A stretch of 64,000 nt of DNA from Nocardioides sp. Soil805 (GTDB taxonomy: Bacteria; Actinomycetota; Actinomycetes; Propionibacteriales; Nocardioidaceae). Made by a program: the position numbers and the translations under genes. The stretch is taken from the NCBI RefSeq assembly GCF_001429625.1, contig NZ_LMSU01000001.1, positions 191,498 through 255,497 of the forward strand, given 5' to 3'. Below are positions 53,184 through 61,507 of this stretch, piece after piece (position 1 is the first letter of the stretch; each line of letters opens with the position of its first letter). The notes under the pieces were generated by a model that made no database searches, was not told the DNA's origin, and worked only from the letters and a program-made list of their open reading frames with translations.

Positions 53184-53215
53184 CGTGCAACTCCCGTTTG
53201 CACGCGCCCTACACT
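53184..53215 (+). promoter_or_regulatory. TetR gene promoter with inverted repeat operator
   Basis: CGTGCAA (53184-53190) and TTGCACG (53198-53204) form a perfect inverted repeat with a 7-base spacer, the size of a TetR-dimer site. TACACT (53210-53215) is the -10, ending 6 bases before the ATG at 53222. The repeat covers the promoter spacer. Confidence 0.6.
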
Positions 53216-53221
53216 TCTCCC

Positions 53222-53923
53222 ATGGCGTCCACGTCCAGCGAGCAGGCACCCCGGGTCGACGGGCGCCGCTCCGCGGCAGCGGCCCGTCGCCGGCAGCGCG
53301 AGCGCGAGATCCTCGACGCGACCCGGGCCCTCTTCGACGAGCGTGGGGTGCGGGACGCCCAGATCGAGGACATCGCGCGGGCGGTGGGCATCAACCGGGC
53401 GATCGTCTACCGGCACTTCACCGGCAAGGAGGAGCTCTTCGCGCTCACCCTGACCGGCTACCTGGACGAGCTGCGCGACGCCCTGGCCGAGGGCGCCGGC
53501 CACGACGGGGATCCGGCGGCCCGGCTGACCGCCCTCGTCACAGCCTTCGTCGACTACGGCCTGGCCCACCCCGCGTTCGTCGACTGCGCGCAGACGCTGA
53601 TGCGGCGTACCGGCCCCGAGCTGCTCGACGAGATCAGCGAGAGCGCGCTCTTCCGCCTCGGCCGGAGCATCTCCGGCTGCCTCTCGGTCCTGTCCAGCGT
53701 CATCGACGACGGGGTCGCTGCCGGCGACTTCGAGGTAGAGGACACCAACCTGCTGGCCAACCAGCTCTACGCCAGCGCGCTCGGCGGCCTCCAGCTGGCC
53801 CGGGTCGGCATCCTGGTCGGCGAGTCCGCGCCGGGGATCCCGACGGTCGGCGCGGTGTCGCCGGAGCAGGTGCGCGACTTCCTCGTCGCGACCGCCCTCT
53901 CGGCCTCGACCCGCCGGTCCTGA
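53222..53923 (+). CDS. TetR/AcrR-family transcriptional regulator
   Basis: A 233-residue TetR protein. The DNA-binding domain ILDATRALFDERGVRDAQIEDIARAVGINRAIVYRHFTGKEELFAL lies at residues 39-84 after a basic, Ala/Arg-rich arm. The C-terminal ligand domain has DYGLAHPAFVDCAQTLMRRTGPELLDE, which resembles regulators of the fatty-acid or multidrug groups without a firm match. An inverted repeat over its promoter suggests that it represses itself; the divergent methyltransferase gene is a likely second target. Confidence 0.87.
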   Translation: MASTSSEQAPRVDGRRSAAAARRRQREREILDATRALFDERGVRDAQIEDIARAVGINRAIVYRHFTGKEELFALTLTGYLDELRDALAEGAGHDGDPAARLTALVTAFVDYGLAHPAFVDCAQTLMRRTGPELLDEISESALFRLGRSISGCLSVLSSVIDDGVAAGDFEVEDTNLLANQLYASALGGLQLARVGILVGESAPGIPTVGAVSPEQVRDFLVATALSASTRRS

Positions 53924-53949
53924 AGATCCACGCACCTGCGTGGATCTTC
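53922..53949. terminator. Bidirectional hairpin after TetR gene
   Basis: GAAGATCCACGCA (53922-53934) and TGCGTGGATCTTC (53937-53949) are perfect 13-bp complements with 2 bases between. The hairpin begins inside the TetR stop codon. Confidence 0.7.
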
Positions 53950-53971
53950 GTGCCCGGTCGCGGATCCTCCC

Positions 53972-54003
53972 CTGCACTTCCACGCACGGGCGTGGAAGTG
54001 CAG
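53972..54003. terminator. Second bidirectional hairpin
   Basis: CTGCACTTCCACGC (53972-53985) and GCGTGGAAGTGCAG (53990-54003) are perfect 14-bp complements around the loop ACGG. It shares the core TCCACGC with the hairpin 22 bases upstream and ends 17 bases before the convergent oxidoreductase stop. Confidence 0.7.
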
Positions 54004-54020
54004 CGCCGGGGGGCCGGGCC

Positions 54021-55382
54021 TCACAACCCCAGGTCGTCCAGGGCCGTCATCACCGACCCGTGGTAGGTCGGGAAGGCGAAGTGCATCCGGCGTACGACGG
54101 ACGGCGGGACCTTCGCGTGGACGGCCAGCGCCAGCATCGCGACCAGGTCTCCCCCGGTGCGCCCCATGGCGGTCGCGCCGACGATCAGTCCCGACCCGGC
54201 GTCGGCGACCAGCTTGACGTGCCCCTCGTTGCCCTCCGCGTCCAGCCAGCCGCGGGCCGAGCCGCTGAGGTCCGCGAAGCCGGTACGGACGTCCAGCCCC
54301 TGCTCGCGGGCCTGCTCCTCGGTCAGCCCGACCGAGCCGATCTCGGGGTCGGTGAACGTCACCCGGCTCACCGCCCGGTAGTCGGCCACCGGCCCGTCCT
54401 GACCGAGGATGTCGGCCTTCGCCACCTCGGCCTGGTAGCTCGAGACGTGGGTGTAGCGACCGTGGCCGGTGATGTCGCCGATGGCCCACAGCCGGTCGCC
54501 GGCACGCATCCGCTCATCGGTCTCGACCGTGTCCGCGTCCGGGTCCAGCCCCACGGTCTCGAGGCCCACGTCGCGGATGTTGTTGCTGCGTCCGGCAGCG
54601 ACGAGCAGCCGCTCGGCCCGCACCACCAGGTCGCCGGCGGTCAGCACGAAGTCGCCGTCGTGCTCGACCCGGTCGACCTCGACCCCGGTGTGCACGGTGA
54701 TCCCCTCGGCCTCGAAGAGGCGGGTGATCAGCGCGCTGGACTCGGGCTCCTCGACCGCCGCGAGCCGGTCGGCGGACTCGATGACCGTCACCTCGACCCC
54801 GAAGCGGGCCAGCGCCTGCGCCATCTCGCACCCGATCGGGCCGCCGCCGAGCACGGCCAGGCTGCGGGGCAGCTCGGTGAGCTGCACGATGTCGCGGTTG
54901 GTCCAGTACGGCGTGTCCGCCAGCCCGTCGATCGGCAGGACCAGGGGCTCGGTGCCGGTGTTGAGCACCACGCCCCGCGACGCCTCGTACTCCACGCCCT
55001 CGACCTCGACCACGCCGGGCGCCACCAGCCGGCCGTGGCCGCGCACGAGCCGGACCCCGGCCTCCTGGACGGCCTTGGCGTTGGCGTCGTCGGTCCAGCC
55101 CTTCGTGGCCTCGTCGGTGATGCGGCCCGCGGGGCGCGACCAGTCGGGCGCGACGGTGGCCGGGCCGGCGAGGTGGTCGGCGCGGTGCACCATGGCGACG
55201 TGGTCGGCCGCCCGGATCATCATCTTGGTGGGGGTGCACCCGTAGAACGGGCACTCCCCGCCCACGAGGTGCATCTCGACGCCGACCGTGTCGAGGCCCG
55301 CCTCCGCGAGCCCGGTGGCCAGCTCCTGCCCACCGGGGCCGAGCCCGAGAACGATGACGTCACAGGCGACGCGGGTCCCCAC
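54021..55382 (-). CDS. Pyridine nucleotide-disulfide oxidoreductase (mercuric reductase/LPD-like)
   Basis: A 453-residue flavoprotein. VIVLGLGPGGQELATGLAEAG binds FAD, GGECPFYGCTPTKMMIRA has the redox Cys pair (C-x4-C), VLGGGPIGCEMAQALARFG binds NAD(P)H, and LWAIGDITGHGRYTHV contacts the flavin. The C-terminal dimer motif, normally HAHPTLSE with the catalytic His-Glu pair, reads FAFPTYHG here, so classical dihydrolipoamide dehydrogenase activity is unlikely. The substrate is unknown. It begins one base after the DUF1206 stop (TGA-C-GTG) and is co-transcribed with it. Confidence 0.88.
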   Translation of the reverse strand: MGTRVACDVIVLGLGPGGQELATGLAEAGLDTVGVEMHLVGGECPFYGCTPTKMMIRAADHVAMVHRADHLAGPATVAPDWSRPAGRITDEATKGWTDDANAKAVQEAGVRLVRGHGRLVAPGVVEVEGVEYEASRGVVLNTGTEPLVLPIDGLADTPYWTNRDIVQLTELPRSLAVLGGGPIGCEMAQALARFGVEVTVIESADRLAAVEEPESSALITRLFEAEGITVHTGVEVDRVEHDGDFVLTAGDLVVRAERLLVAAGRSNNIRDVGLETVGLDPDADTVETDERMRAGDRLWAIGDITGHGRYTHVSSYQAEVAKADILGQDGPVADYRAVSRVTFTDPEIGSVGLTEEQAREQGLDVRTGFADLSGSARGWLDAEGNEGHVKLVADAGSGLIVGATAMGRTGGDLVAMLALAVHAKVPPSVVRRMHFAFPTYHGSVMTALDDLGL

Positions 55383-55383
55383 G

Positions 55384-56205
55384 TCAGCGCGACAGGTGCT
55401 TGGCGCGGGCGAAGCAGAACAGCCCGTAGCAGGCGATGCCGATCGCGATCGCGATCAGCAGCACCTGTCCGAAAGGCTGCGCCAGCACGGTCTGCAGGGC
55501 CTGGTCGAGGCCACCCGACTCCTTCGCGTCGTGGGTGATCGCGGCGTAGCCGAACAGGCCGCCCACGATCGCGATGGCGATGCCCTTGGCGATGTAGCCG
55601 ACCTTGCCGAACATGACGTACGCCGAGCCGTCCTTGCCGGACTGGCCCTGGGCGTCGAGGTGCTCGGTGAACTTCTCGCTCCAGCCGCGGTAGACCAGCA
55701 GGCCGCCGTAGGCGATGATCGCGAGCCCGACGGCGCCCACGATGAGCTGCCCGCCCGGCAGCTGCATGAGCTTGGAGGTGGTGGAGTCGGTGCCGCCCTT
55801 CGACCCCTCGCCCACCGCGACCTTGATCGCGCTCCAGGCCAGGACGCCGTACAGGATCGCCTTGCCGAGCGAGCCGGCCCGCTTGCGCCACCGCTTGGCG
55901 TCGTCGGTCTCGTCCTGGTAGCCCATCGCGAACTCCAGGAGGCGCCACACCACCAGCAGGATCATGCCGACGGCGATCATCCAGATGAGGACGCCGCCCA
56001 TCGGCTGCTCGGCGAGCGCGTGCAGCGCACCCGAGTTGGACGCGTTCTCCGACTTGTCCCCCAGCGCCAGCTGGACCGCGAGCCAGGCGACCATCAGGTG
56101 GACGATGCCGTAGGCGACCAGTCCCGCCCGGATCGCGTGGTCCAGCCACTCGCTGTGGTGCGCCTGCTGACCTGCGTGCTGTGCCTTGTCGGCGACCTCT
56201 CCCAT
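55384..56205 (-). CDS. DUF1206 membrane protein
   Basis: A 273-residue integral membrane protein with six helices arranged as three two-helix repeats. Each repeat starts with a similar motif: WLDHAIRAGLVAYGIVHLMVAW, AGSLGKAILYGVLAWSAIKV and FGKVGYIAKGIAIAIVGGLFG. This is the DUF1206 architecture, of unknown function, common in actinobacteria. The ATG at 56205 lies 7 bases after TAGGGT. The flavoprotein gene directly downstream suggests a redox partner or membrane anchor role, which is inference. Confidence 0.88.
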   Translation of the reverse strand: MGEVADKAQHAGQQAHHSEWLDHAIRAGLVAYGIVHLMVAWLAVQLALGDKSENASNSGALHALAEQPMGGVLIWMIAVGMILLVVWRLLEFAMGYQDETDDAKRWRKRAGSLGKAILYGVLAWSAIKVAVGEGSKGGTDSTTSKLMQLPGGQLIVGAVGLAIIAYGGLLVYRGWSEKFTEHLDAQGQSGKDGSAYVMFGKVGYIAKGIAIAIVGGLFGYAAITHDAKESGGLDQALQTVLAQPFGQVLLIAIAIGIACYGLFCFARAKHLSR

Positions 56206-56212
56206 GCGGGAC

Positions 56213-56218
56213 ACCCTA
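56213..56218 (-). promoter_or_regulatory. -10 box of DUF1206-oxidoreductase unit
   Basis: On the minus strand TAGGGT ends 7 bases before the ATG at 56205, downstream of the nusB terminator. Confidence 0.55.
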
Positions 56219-56232
56219 GGGCCGCCACCGCT

Positions 56233-56260
56233 GCGGCGCCTCACCCTGGGGAGGCGCCGC
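56233..56260 (-). terminator. Terminator of efp-nusB unit
   Basis: GCGGCGCCTC (56233-56242) and GAGGCGCCGC (56251-56260) form a perfect 10-bp stem with an 8-base loop, 9 bases past the nusB stop. Confidence 0.7.
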
Positions 56261-56269
56261 GCGGGCGGA

Positions 56270-56677
56270 TCAGACGAGGTCGGCCTTGTCCCGCACGATG
56301 CTGCCGAGGAGACCGTTGACGAAGCTCGGGGAGTCGTCGGTCGACAGCTCGCGGACGAGGTTCATCGCCTCGGAGACCGCCACGCCGTCGGGCACGTCCT
56401 CGACGTACAGCAGCTCGTAGACACCGAGGCGCAGGACGTTGCGGTCCACCGCCGGCATCCGGGTGAGGGTCCACCCCTGGGCGTAGGTGCCGAGGAGCTC
56501 GTCGATGCGCGCCTGGTGCTCGGCGACGCCGTGGACGAGGACCGACGTGTAGTCGTTGGTCGGGCCGTCGCCCGCCTCGATGGTGCGCTCGAGGGCCTCG
56601 ACCGGCCGCTCACCGCGCATCTCGGCGGCGTACAGGACGTCCAGGGCGCGCTTGCGTGCCTTGCCGCGAGCTGACAC
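56270..56677 (-). CDS. nusB: Transcription antitermination factor NusB
   Basis: The RNA-binding factor that, with NusE/S10, supports rRNA antitermination. It is 135 residues, of normal size: SARGKARKRALDVLYAAEMRGE is the characteristic start, and the all-helical core ends SEAMNLVRELSTDDSPSFVNGLLGSI, the family signature. It begins with GTG at 56677, 3 bases after the efp stop, so it is the second gene of the efp-nusB unit. A strong hairpin follows. Confidence 0.96.
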   Translation of the reverse strand: MSARGKARKRALDVLYAAEMRGERPVEALERTIEAGDGPTNDYTSVLVHGVAEHQARIDELLGTYAQGWTLTRMPAVDRNVLRLGVYELLYVEDVPDGVAVSEAMNLVRELSTDDSPSFVNGLLGSIVRDKADLV

Positions 56678-56680
56678 GCG

Positions 56681-57244
56681 TCAGCCCTTGACGCGGCCGA
56701 GGTACGACGAGTCGCGGGTGTCGACCTTGACCTTCTCGCCGCTGGTGATGAAGAGCGGCACCTGGATCTCGTGGCCGGTCTCGAGGGTGGCGGGCTTGGT
56801 GCCACCGGTCGAGCGGTCGCCCTGGAGGCCCGGGTCGGTGTGGCTGATCAGCAGCTCGACGGAGGCGGGGAGCTCGACGAAGAGCACGCGGCCCTCGTTG
56901 GTCGCCACGATGGCGTCCTGGTTCTCCAGCATGAAGTTCTTGGCGGCGCCGACGATCTCGGGCGCGATCTCGATCTGGTCGTACGTCGAGGTGTCCATGA
57001 AGACGTAGGACGTGCCGTCGTTGTAGAGGTACTGCATGGTCCGCTTGTCGACGTTGGCCGTCTCGACCTTGGTGCCGGCGTTGAAGGTCTTGTCGACCGT
57101 CTTGTTGGACTCGACGTTCTTGAGCTTGGTCCGCACGAAGGCCGGGCCCTTCCCGGGCTTGACGTGCTGGAACTCGATGACGGTCCAGAGCTGGCCCTCG
57201 ATGTTGAGGACCATGCCGTTCTTGAGGTCGTTGGTGGTTGCCAT
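56681..57244 (-). CDS. efp: Elongation factor P
   Basis: The translation factor that rescues ribosomes stalled at polyproline. Its 187 residues form three beta-barrel domains. The loop [19 protein letters not shown] carries the conserved Lys/Arg tip, which in actinobacteria is normally left unmodified or differently modified. The C-terminal domain has the EFP signature [23 protein letters not shown] promoter with TAGACT lies about 78 bases upstream, outside the aroQ coding region, so efp-nusB is a unit separate from the shikimate operon. Confidence 0.97.
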   Translation of the reverse strand: MATTNDLKNGMVLNIEGQLWTVIEFQHVKPGKGPAFVRTKLKNVESNKTVDKTFNAGTKVETANVDKRTMQYLYNDGTSYVFMDTSTYDQIEIAPEIVGAAKNFMLENQDAIVATNEGRVLFVELPASVELLISHTDPGLQGDRSTGGTKPATLETGHEIQVPLFITSGEKVKVDTRDSSYLGRVKG

Positions 57245-57321
57245 GGTGGGGTCCGGCCTGCCTTCGCCATCGGTTGTCTGTTGTCAAACGGGAGTACGGC
57301 GCGCGTCGGCGCCGACCGCGA

Positions 57322-57327
57322 AGTCTA
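57322..57327 (-). promoter_or_regulatory. -10 box of efp-nusB
   Basis: On the minus strand TAGACT lies about 78 bases before the ATG at 57244. A GTCGGCGCCGAC palindrome (57305-57316) would fall at the start of the transcript. Confidence 0.45.
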
Positions 57328-57365
57328 TCGACGCGTCGGCGAATCCACGAACCGGCTCGTGGCGC

Positions 57366-57809
57366 TCAGGCGGGACGGACGACGAGCTCGAGCGCCTGCC
57401 GGTAGCCGTCGACTCCCTGTCCCGCGATCGTGGCCACCGCGTGCGGCTCCACGACCGAGTGGTGCCGGAACTCCTCGGGCCGTTGCTTCGGGTCGGAGAT
57501 GTGCACCTCGACCAGTGGCGCCGTCAGCTGGGCGCACGCGTCCCACAGTGCGAGCGAGTAGTGCGTCCAGGCGCCGGCGTTGAGGACCACGGCGTGGCCC
57601 TCGTCGGCGGCGGCGTTGAGCCAGTCGAGCAGCTCGCCCTCGTGGTTGGTCTGGCGCACCTCGACGGCGAGCCCGAGCTCGCGGCCCCACGCCTCGCACT
57701 GCGCGGCGAGCTCGTCGTGGGTGGTGCGCCCGTAGATCTCCGGCTGGCGGCGGCCGAGGCGTCCGAGGTTGGGGCCGTTGAGCACCAGCACGGTGCGCGC
57801 CGACGTCAC
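57366..57809 (-). CDS. aroQ: 3-Dehydroquinate dehydratase, type II
   Basis: The third shikimate-pathway enzyme; it dehydrates 3-dehydroquinate. It has 147 residues. NGPNLGRLGRRQPEIYG holds the active-site Tyr and flexible-loop Arg, TNHEGELLDWL the substrate Glu, ALVLNAGAWTHYSLAL-like residues the phosphate and hydroxyl contacts, and VEVHISDPKQRPEEFRHHS the catalytic His and loop. The GTG start overlaps the aroB stop by 4 bases (GTGA). It is the last gene of the operon. Confidence 0.95.
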   Translation of the reverse strand: MTSARTVLVLNGPNLGRLGRRQPEIYGRTTHDELAAQCEAWGRELGLAVEVRQTNHEGELLDWLNAAADEGHAVVLNAGAWTHYSLALWDACAQLTAPLVEVHISDPKQRPEEFRHHSVVEPHAVATIAGQGVDGYRQALELVVRPA

Positions 57810-58933
57810 CGGTCGCCGCCGATGGCGGTCCACGCGGCACGCAGGTGCTCCTCCGAGGGGCCCGCCAGGATCCGCGGCACGGCCAGGTCGTCGAGCACCA
57901 CGAAGCGCAGCTGGTCGCCGCGGGACTTCTTGTCGACCTTCATCGCCGCGTGCAGCTCGTCGAAGGAGGCGCCGGCGTAGCCCGTGGGCAGCCCGACGCG
58001 GCCGAAGACGGCACGGTGCCGCTCGACCAGGGCAGGGTCGAGGGACCCCGCCCGGGCGGCCAGCTCGGCGACGTACACGCTCCCGATGGACACGGCCTCG
58101 CCGTGCCGGACGGCGTACCCGCTGGCCCGCTCGATCGCGTGCGCGAGCGTGTGCCCGTAGTTGAGGACCTCGCGGCCGGGGTGGCCGTCGCGGCCGCCGG
58201 TCTCGCGCAGGTCGTCGACGACGACGTCGATCTTGACCCGGATGGCGCGCTCGACGAGCTCGCGCAGCACCGCCGAGCCCGCGGTCAGGTCGGCGGGGTC
58301 GGTGGTCTCCACGAGCTCGAGGATCGCCGGGTCGGCGATGAAGCCGCACTTGACGACCTCCCCCAGGCCGGACGCCAGCTCCTCGGCGGGCAGCGACGCC
58401 AGCAGGTCCAGGTCGCACAGCACCCCGGCGGGCTCGTGGAAGGAGCCGACGAGGTTCTTGCCGGCGCCGGTGTTGATGCCGGTCTTGCCCCCGACGGCCG
58501 CGTCCACCATGCCGAGCACGGTGGTGGGCACGTGCACGACGCGTACGCCGCGCAGCCAGGTCGCGGCCACGAAGCCGCCCAGGTCGGTGGTCGCGCCACC
58601 GCCGAAGGTCACCACGGCGTCCGAGCGGGTGAAGCCCGCCTCCCCCAGGGCCTCCCAGCAGTCGGAGGCGACCGGAGCGGTCTTGGCCGCCTCGCCCTCG
58701 GGCAGGCCCAGGGCGAGCACGTCGTAGTGGTCGACGAGCGCGTCGACGACGGGCTGCACGAGCTCGCCGAGCTGTCCGGCGTACAGGACCGCGACCCGCT
58801 GGACGGACGTGCCCAGCACCTCCGGCAGCCGGTCGGCGAGGCCGTGGCCCACCACCACGTCGTACCCTTCGGCGGGCTCAGGACGGCGCGTCGAGGCGCC
58901 GCCGACGTGCAGGACGGTGTCGCTCGTGGTCAT
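57806..58933 (-). CDS. aroB: 3-Dehydroquinate synthase
   Basis: Makes 3-dehydroquinate from DAHP using NAD and zinc. The 375-residue protein shows GGGATTDLGGFVAATWLRGV and VPTTVLGMVDAAVGGKTGIN for nucleotide and phosphate binding, and the zinc ligands Glu (LGEVVKCGF) and two His residues (GREVLNYGHTLAHAIER and VRHGEAVSIGS). It overlaps aroK upstream (ATGA) and aroQ downstream (GTGA), so the genes are translated as a unit. A short N-terminal extension of about 25 residues precedes the core. Confidence 0.96.
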   Translation of the reverse strand: MTTSDTVLHVGGASTRRPEPAEGYDVVVGHGLADRLPEVLGTSVQRVAVLYAGQLGELVQPVVDALVDHYDVLALGLPEGEAAKTAPVASDCWEALGEAGFTRSDAVVTFGGGATTDLGGFVAATWLRGVRVVHVPTTVLGMVDAAVGGKTGINTGAGKNLVGSFHEPAGVLCDLDLLASLPAEELASGLGEVVKCGFIADPAILELVETTDPADLTAGSAVLRELVERAIRVKIDVVVDDLRETGGRDGHPGREVLNYGHTLAHAIERASGYAVRHGEAVSIGSVYVAELAARAGSLDPALVERHRAVFGRVGLPTGYAGASFDELHAAMKVDKKSRGDQLRFVVLDDLAVPRILAGPSEEHLRAAWTAIGGDR

Positions 58934-59469
58934 GACAGGGCCTCCGTGATCCGGGCCGCGACCTCGTCGGGGGTGCGGTCGTCGGTGTCGACGACCAGGG
59001 TGGCCACCGACTCGTAGACGGGGGTGCGCTCGTCGAGCAGCGTCTTGATGCGCGAGCGCACGTTGCCCAGCAGCAGCGGCCGGCCGACCCCGAGCCCGAC
59101 GCGCTTGACGGCCTCGGAGAGGCCCACCCGGAGGAAGACGACCCGGTGGCCGGTCAGCATCGACCGGGTGGCCGGGTCCAGCACGGCCCCGCCGCCCAGG
59201 GCGAGGACGCCGTCGTGTGTGGCGAGGGCGTCGGCGACCGCGATCGCCTCGAGGGCGCGGAAGTGCTTCTCACCGGACTCGACGAAGATGTCGGCGATGG
59301 TGCGGCCGGAGATCGCCTCGATGTCGGTGTCGGTGTCGCGGACCTCGAGCCCCCAGGCCTCGCCCAGCAGGGCCGCGACGGTGGACTTGCCCGCTCCCAT
59401 CGGCCCGACGAGCACGACCCGGGGACCGGTGGCGGGCTCGGACACGGGCTCGCTCACGGGGTGGGTCAT
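58930..59469 (-). CDS. aroK: Shikimate kinase
   Basis: Phosphorylates shikimate at O3 with ATP. The 179-residue protein has Walker A GPMGAGKS (22-29), the shikimate-binding [30 protein letters not shown] with its Asp and Arg contacts, [11 protein letters not shown], and the lid region [12 protein letters not shown]. It starts with ATG inside the aroC stop codon and overlaps aroB, placing it between aroC and aroB as in many actinobacteria. Confidence 0.96.
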   Translation of the reverse strand: MTHPVSEPVSEPATGPRVVLVGPMGAGKSTVAALLGEAWGLEVRDTDTDIEAISGRTIADIFVESGEKHFRALEAIAVADALATHDGVLALGGGAVLDPATRSMLTGHRVVFLRVGLSEAVKRVGLGVGRPLLLGNVRSRIKTLLDERTPVYESVATLVVDTDDRTPDEVAARITEALS

Positions 59470-60644
59470 CGGAACCTCAGCGTGTCCAGGTAGCTCTCGG
59501 CGTTGCGCCGGGTCTCGCGCACGGAGTCCCCGCCGAACTTCTCCAGCACGGCGTCGGCGAGCACCAGGGCGACCATCGCCTCGGCGACGATCCCGGCGGC
59601 GGGCACGGCGCAGACGTCGGAGCGCTGGTGGTGGGCCACCGCCTCCTCGCCGGTCGCGACGTCGACGGTGCGCAGGGCGCGCGGCACGGTCGCGATCGGC
59701 TTCATCGCGGCCCGCACGCGCAGCACCTCGCCAGTGGTCATCCCGCCCTCGGTGCCGCCGGAGCGCCCCGTGGTGCGGCGGAGCCCGTCGGGGGTGGGGA
59801 CGATCTCGTCGTGGGCCAGCGACCCCGGCGTGGCGGCGAGGTCGAAGCCGTCGCCGACCTCGACGCCCTTGATGGCCTGGATGCCCATGAGGGCACCGGC
59901 CAGCCGCGCGTCGAGGCGCCGGTCCCAGTGGACGTGCGAGCCCAGGCCCGGCGGCAGGCCGTGGACGACGACCTCGACGACGCCGCCGAGGGTGTCGCCG
60001 TCCTTGTGGGCCTGGTCGATGCGGGCGACCATCGCCGCGCTGGCCTCGGGGTCCAGGCAGCGCACCGGGTCGGCGTCGAGCCGCTCCTGGTCACCGGGCC
60101 CGGGCACCGATCCCGCCGGCGCGGCCACGCCACCGAGCTCGACGACGTGGCTGACCACCTCGGCGCCGACCGCCTGGTGCAGGAAGTGGGTGGCGACGCG
60201 ACCCAGGGCGACCCGGGCGGCGGTCTCGCGCGCGGACGCGCGCTCGAGGATGGGCCGGGCCTCGTCGAAGTCGTACTTCTGCATGCCGACGAGGTCGGCG
60301 TGGCCGGGACGGGGCCGGGTGAGGGCCGCGTTGCGGGCCAGGGCGTCCAGCTCGAGGGGGTCGACCGGGTCGGCCGACATGACCTTGTCCCACTTGGGCC
60401 ACTCGGTGTTGCCGACCTGGATGGCGACCGGCCCACCCTGGGTCTCGCCGTGGCGGACGCCGCCGACGACGGTGACCTCGTCGGCCTCGAACTTCATCCG
60501 CGCGCCCCGGCCGTAGCCCAGCCGGCGTCGCGCCAGGGCGTCGGAGATGTCGTCGGAGGTGACACGGACATGGGCGGGCATCCCCTCGAGGATGGCGACC
60601 AGGGAGGGGCCGTGGGACTCGCCCGCGGTGAGCCAACGCAGCAT
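59466..60644 (-). CDS. aroC: Chorismate synthase
   Basis: Converts EPSP to chorismate using reduced FMN. The protein is 392 residues long. The three family signatures are present: [19 protein letters not shown] near the N-terminus, [15 protein letters not shown] with its neighbouring [14 protein letters not shown], and the C-terminal [13 protein letters not shown]. It is the first of the coupled aroC-aroK-aroB-aroQ block. A 56-base gap separates it from the peptidase gene, long enough for an internal promoter, but none is clear. Confidence 0.97.
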   Translation of the reverse strand: MLRWLTAGESHGPSLVAILEGMPAHVRVTSDDISDALARRRLGYGRGARMKFEADEVTVVGGVRHGETQGGPVAIQVGNTEWPKWDKVMSADPVDPLELDALARNAALTRPRPGHADLVGMQKYDFDEARPILERASARETAARVALGRVATHFLHQAVGAEVVSHVVELGGVAAPAGSVPGPGDQERLDADPVRCLDPEASAAMVARIDQAHKDGDTLGGVVEVVVHGLPPGLGSHVHWDRRLDARLAGALMGIQAIKGVEVGDGFDLAATPGSLAHDEIVPTPDGLRRTTGRSGGTEGGMTTGEVLRVRAAMKPIATVPRALRTVDVATGEEAVAHHQRSDVCAVPAAGIVAEAMVALVLADAVLEKFGGDSVRETRRNAESYLDTLRFR

Positions 60645-60700
60645 GCGGTCAGTCTTTCACGCGGTACGACGGCGCCGACGCCCGTCCTCGGGCGGCGAGA

Positions 60701-61507
60701 TCAGCCCCAGAGGACGCCGGCCAGCGCGGGGCCCCAGACCAGGCCGACGAGCGCGCCCCCGGCCATGAAGGGGCCGAAGGGGAACGCCTGGCGCAGCAGC
60801 GCCCGGTCGCGGCGTACGACGGCGAGCAGCAGGCCGGGGACCGCGAAGCCCACGAAGCCCACCCACACCCCGATGGCCACCGTCCCCCACCCGACCCAGC
60901 CGAGGACGAGGCCCACCAGGGCGGCCAGGCGGACGTCGCCGAACCCCATGCCCGCCGACCGCACGAACCACAGCAGCCAGAAGAACGAGCGGACGGCGAC
61001 CATCGCCACCAGCGCCCGCACCAGGGCGTCCCGCTCCCCCGTCGCCAGCCCGACCGCGACCACGGCGACGACCGCGGCCAGGGTGGCCGGGAGCACGACG
61101 ACCCGGGGCAGCAGCCGGGTGTGCCAGTCGATCCAGGACAGGGCCACGGTGACCGGCACGAGGGGCACCAGCCACACCAGCGGCCAGTCCCACCCCGTCG
61201 CCGCGCCGATCACCGCGCCGGAGACCAGTGACACGAGCGCCGCCGTCACGGCCAGGTGCGGCCGGGCCGCGAGGTCGGCGTACAGCGGCTTGGGGTCCTC
61301 GGCCACCGGGCGTGCCGGCTCGGGCCGGGCGTCCTCGGACCCGGCGTCCTCGGACCCGGCGTCCTCGAGCCCGGCGTCCACGGGCTCGGGTCCGGGGTCA
61401 TCGCGCGGAGCCGGCTCCGGGATCGCGGCGACCAACCGGGGCACCAGCAGCCCGAGGGCGCCGGACAGGACGCCCGCGACGACGGCCGCGAGCAGGACGT
61501 CGCTCAC
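60701..61507 (-). CDS. Prepilin peptidase-like A24 aspartic protease
   Basis: A 268-residue polytopic membrane protein with the two catalytic aspartates of family A24: Asp127 (SWIDWHTRLLP) and Asp191 (GMGFGDVRLA). This enzyme class removes leader peptides from type IV pilin and Tad/Flp pilin precursors. Methyltransferase-type cysteines of full PilD proteins are absent. An acidic cytoplasmic stretch (about 30-70) contains DAGSE repeats. It is inserted in the shikimate operon, starting within the aroE stop (GTGA). No pilin genes are in the window. Confidence 0.88.
   Translation of the reverse strand: MSDVLLAAVVAGVLSGALGLLVPRLVAAIPEPAPRDDPGPEPVDAGLEDAGSEDAGSEDARPEPARPVAEDPKPLYADLAARPHLAVTAALVSLVSGAVIGAATGWDWPLVWLVPLVPVTVALSWIDWHTRLLPRVVVLPATLAAVVAVVAVGLATGERDALVRALVAMVAVRSFFWLLWFVRSAGMGFGDVRLAALVGLVLGWVGWGTVAIGVWVGFVGFAVPGLLLAVVRRDRALLRQAFPFGPFMAGGALVGLVWGPALAGVLWG
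61331..61380. repeat. 15-bp tandem repeats in the A24 peptidase gene
   Basis: Three copies of GTCCTCGGACCCGGC-type units plus a partial fourth encode the acidic DAGSE linker. They are in frame, so copy-number changes would keep the reading frame. Confidence 0.75.

Noticed and set aside
57305..57316. GTCGGCGCCGAC palindrome near the efp promoter as a riboswitch or operator
   Set aside because: It is a 12-base G/C palindrome without further structure and no known leader motif is attached; kept only as a note in the promoter entry.
61331..61380. Tandem repeats as a possible CRISPR-like or regulatory array
   Set aside because: They are uninterrupted 15-bp units without spacers, in frame in a coding region, and explain the acidic linker of the A24 peptidase.
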